From Methylophaga sp. (lineage in GTDB: Bacteria; Pseudomonadota; Gammaproteobacteria; Nitrosococcales; Methylophagaceae): a stretch of 6,093 nt of DNA. Made by a program: the position numbers and the translations under genes. Positions 5,363-6,093 of the stretch are shown piece after piece (positions within the stretch are counted from its first letter, which is position 1; every line of letters begins with the position of its first letter). The notes under the pieces are model-generated. The model did not search any database. It was given only the letters and a program-made list of their open reading frames with translations, and was not told the origin of the DNA. The stretch covers positions 1 to 6,093 of the forward strand of contig WTAY01000096.1 in NCBI GenBank assembly GCA_013139345.1, in the 5' to 3' direction.

Positions 5363-6093
5363 TTAAGGTATTTGAGCTTTGATGGTAGGCATACGATCAG
5401 ATAAGGGCTTAATGGCCTGTTTACGTTGATAGTCAAAAATAGTGGCATAACTCAGAACACTTTGAGTGTAACGTCGTGTTTCAGTATAGGGAATATTTTC
5501 AATCCAGATATCTGCGGCTAAGTCGTGAGTAGGAAGCCAGCGTTTTATTCGATGTGGTCCGGCATTGTATGATGCGGTGGCTAGAACTGGATTACGTTGA
5601 TTTTTATCATACATTCGACGTAAATAAGCACTACCAAGTTGAATGTTTCTATCAGGGTTTAATAGTTCTGATGTGGACTTTAGTGGCTGATTAATAAGGC
5701 GAGCAATTAACTTACCTGTTTTGGGCATGAGTTGCATTAACCCAGTTGCGCCGACATGTGAGCGAGCACTAGGGTTAAATGCACTTTCTTGACGTGCAAT
5801 ACCAAGTAACCATGAGGGGTTTAGACCATTCTTTTTCCCTGCTTTTCGGATGGCCGTGTCACAAACAATGGGGAAGCGTAGATCTAAGGCATCCCAGTAC
5901 TTGGCTTTTCCTAGAAAGGAAATAGTTTGATTATGCCAGCCGCATTGGTGGGTTAAAGTGGCAAGTAGCTGTAATTGGCGTACAGAAGACTTTTGCTTTA
6001 AAGAGTAGGCTTGTCTTCGCGCTTCAAGGTTCATATTAAGGGCATAAAACTCTTTCAATCTAGCAACTGCGGGTTGCTGAGAGAAACTATCAA
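5363..6093 (-). CDS. Slt70-type soluble lytic murein transglycosylase, C-terminal part (5'-truncated by window edge)
   Basis: The frame is open to the window edge, and about 243 codons of the 3' end are visible. The TTG at 6058 is internal, since the frame continues upstream as FSQQPAVARLKEFYALN, typical of the linker (L) domain of Slt70. The protein cleaves peptidoglycan glycan strands to 1,6-anhydromuropeptides in the periplasm; its signal peptide and alpha-helical superhelix domain lie outside the window. The catalytic lysozyme-like domain shows GIARQESAFNPSARSHVGATGLMQLMP, where the Glu of RQES is the catalytic acid, then NIQLGSAYLRRMY and TASYNAGPHRIKRWLP, and ends with IPYTETRRYTQSVLSYATIF. 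All are standard for family 23 transglycosylases. It stops 9 bp before cca. The polar tail after TIFDYQRKQ is short. The symbol slt is likely but not certain without the N-terminal part. Confidence 0.92.
   Translation of the reverse strand, partial: DSFSQQPAVARLKEFYALNMNLEARRQAYSLKQKSSVRQLQLLATLTHQCGWHNQTISFLGKAKYWDALDLRFPIVCDTAIRKAGKKNGLNPSWLLGIARQESAFNPSARSHVGATGLMQLMPKTGKLIARLINQPLKSTSELLNPDRNIQLGSAYLRRMYDKNQRNPVLATASYNAGPHRIKRWLPTHDLAADIWIENIPYTETRRYTQSVLSYATIFDYQRKQAIKPLSDRMPTIKAQIP

Overview
The window looks like a chromosomal segment of a low-GC gammaproteobacterial methylotroph or methanotroph. The lineage call is an inference. It rests on a set of enzymes for tetrahydromethanopterin (H4MPT)-linked formaldehyde oxidation sitting next to ordinary proteobacterial housekeeping genes (cca and an Slt70-type transglycosylase). 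The sequence alone does not separate, for example, a Methylophaga-like methylotroph from a Methylococcales methanotroph. No rRNA, tRNA, IS element, CRISPR array or phage gene was seen.

Layout from right to left along the minus strand: the C-terminal part of a soluble lytic murein transglycosylase (enters from the right edge, stops at 5363); cca, a tRNA nucleotidyltransferase with an HD domain (5353-4127), 9 bp downstream of it; a 74-bp gap with a good sigma70-type promoter; mch, methenyl-H4MPT cyclohydrolase (4052-3081); a gap holding a strong terminator-like hairpin; an ATP-grasp ligase of the methylotroph 'orf5' type (3020-2088); a CitG/MdcB-like 'orf7' protein (2101-1235) overlapping it by 14 bp; a 131-bp gap with promoter-like and repeat elements; and fae, formaldehyde-activating enzyme (1103-585). 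A HisA-like TIM-barrel gene enters from the left edge on the plus strand (2-460) and converges on fae. The gap between the two carries a hairpin that can serve as a terminator for both strands.

How the genes fit together: Fae condenses formaldehyde with (dephospho-)H4MPT to give methylene-H4MPT. Mch hydrolyses methenyl-H4MPT, produced from it by a dehydrogenase not in this window, to formyl-H4MPT. The ATP-grasp protein, the CitG-like protein and the HisA-like protein belong to the genes that co-occur with this pathway and are thought to help make its cofactors (H4MPT and/or methylofuran); their exact reactions are not established by the sequence. The order mch-orf5-orf7-fae is, from memory, a known arrangement in methylotrophic proteobacteria, so the cluster is not new. 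The less expected features are regulatory: the hairpin whose T-tract runs to within 6 bp of the orf5 start codon, the separately equipped fae leader, and a 20-bp perfect palindrome beside the fae stop codon.
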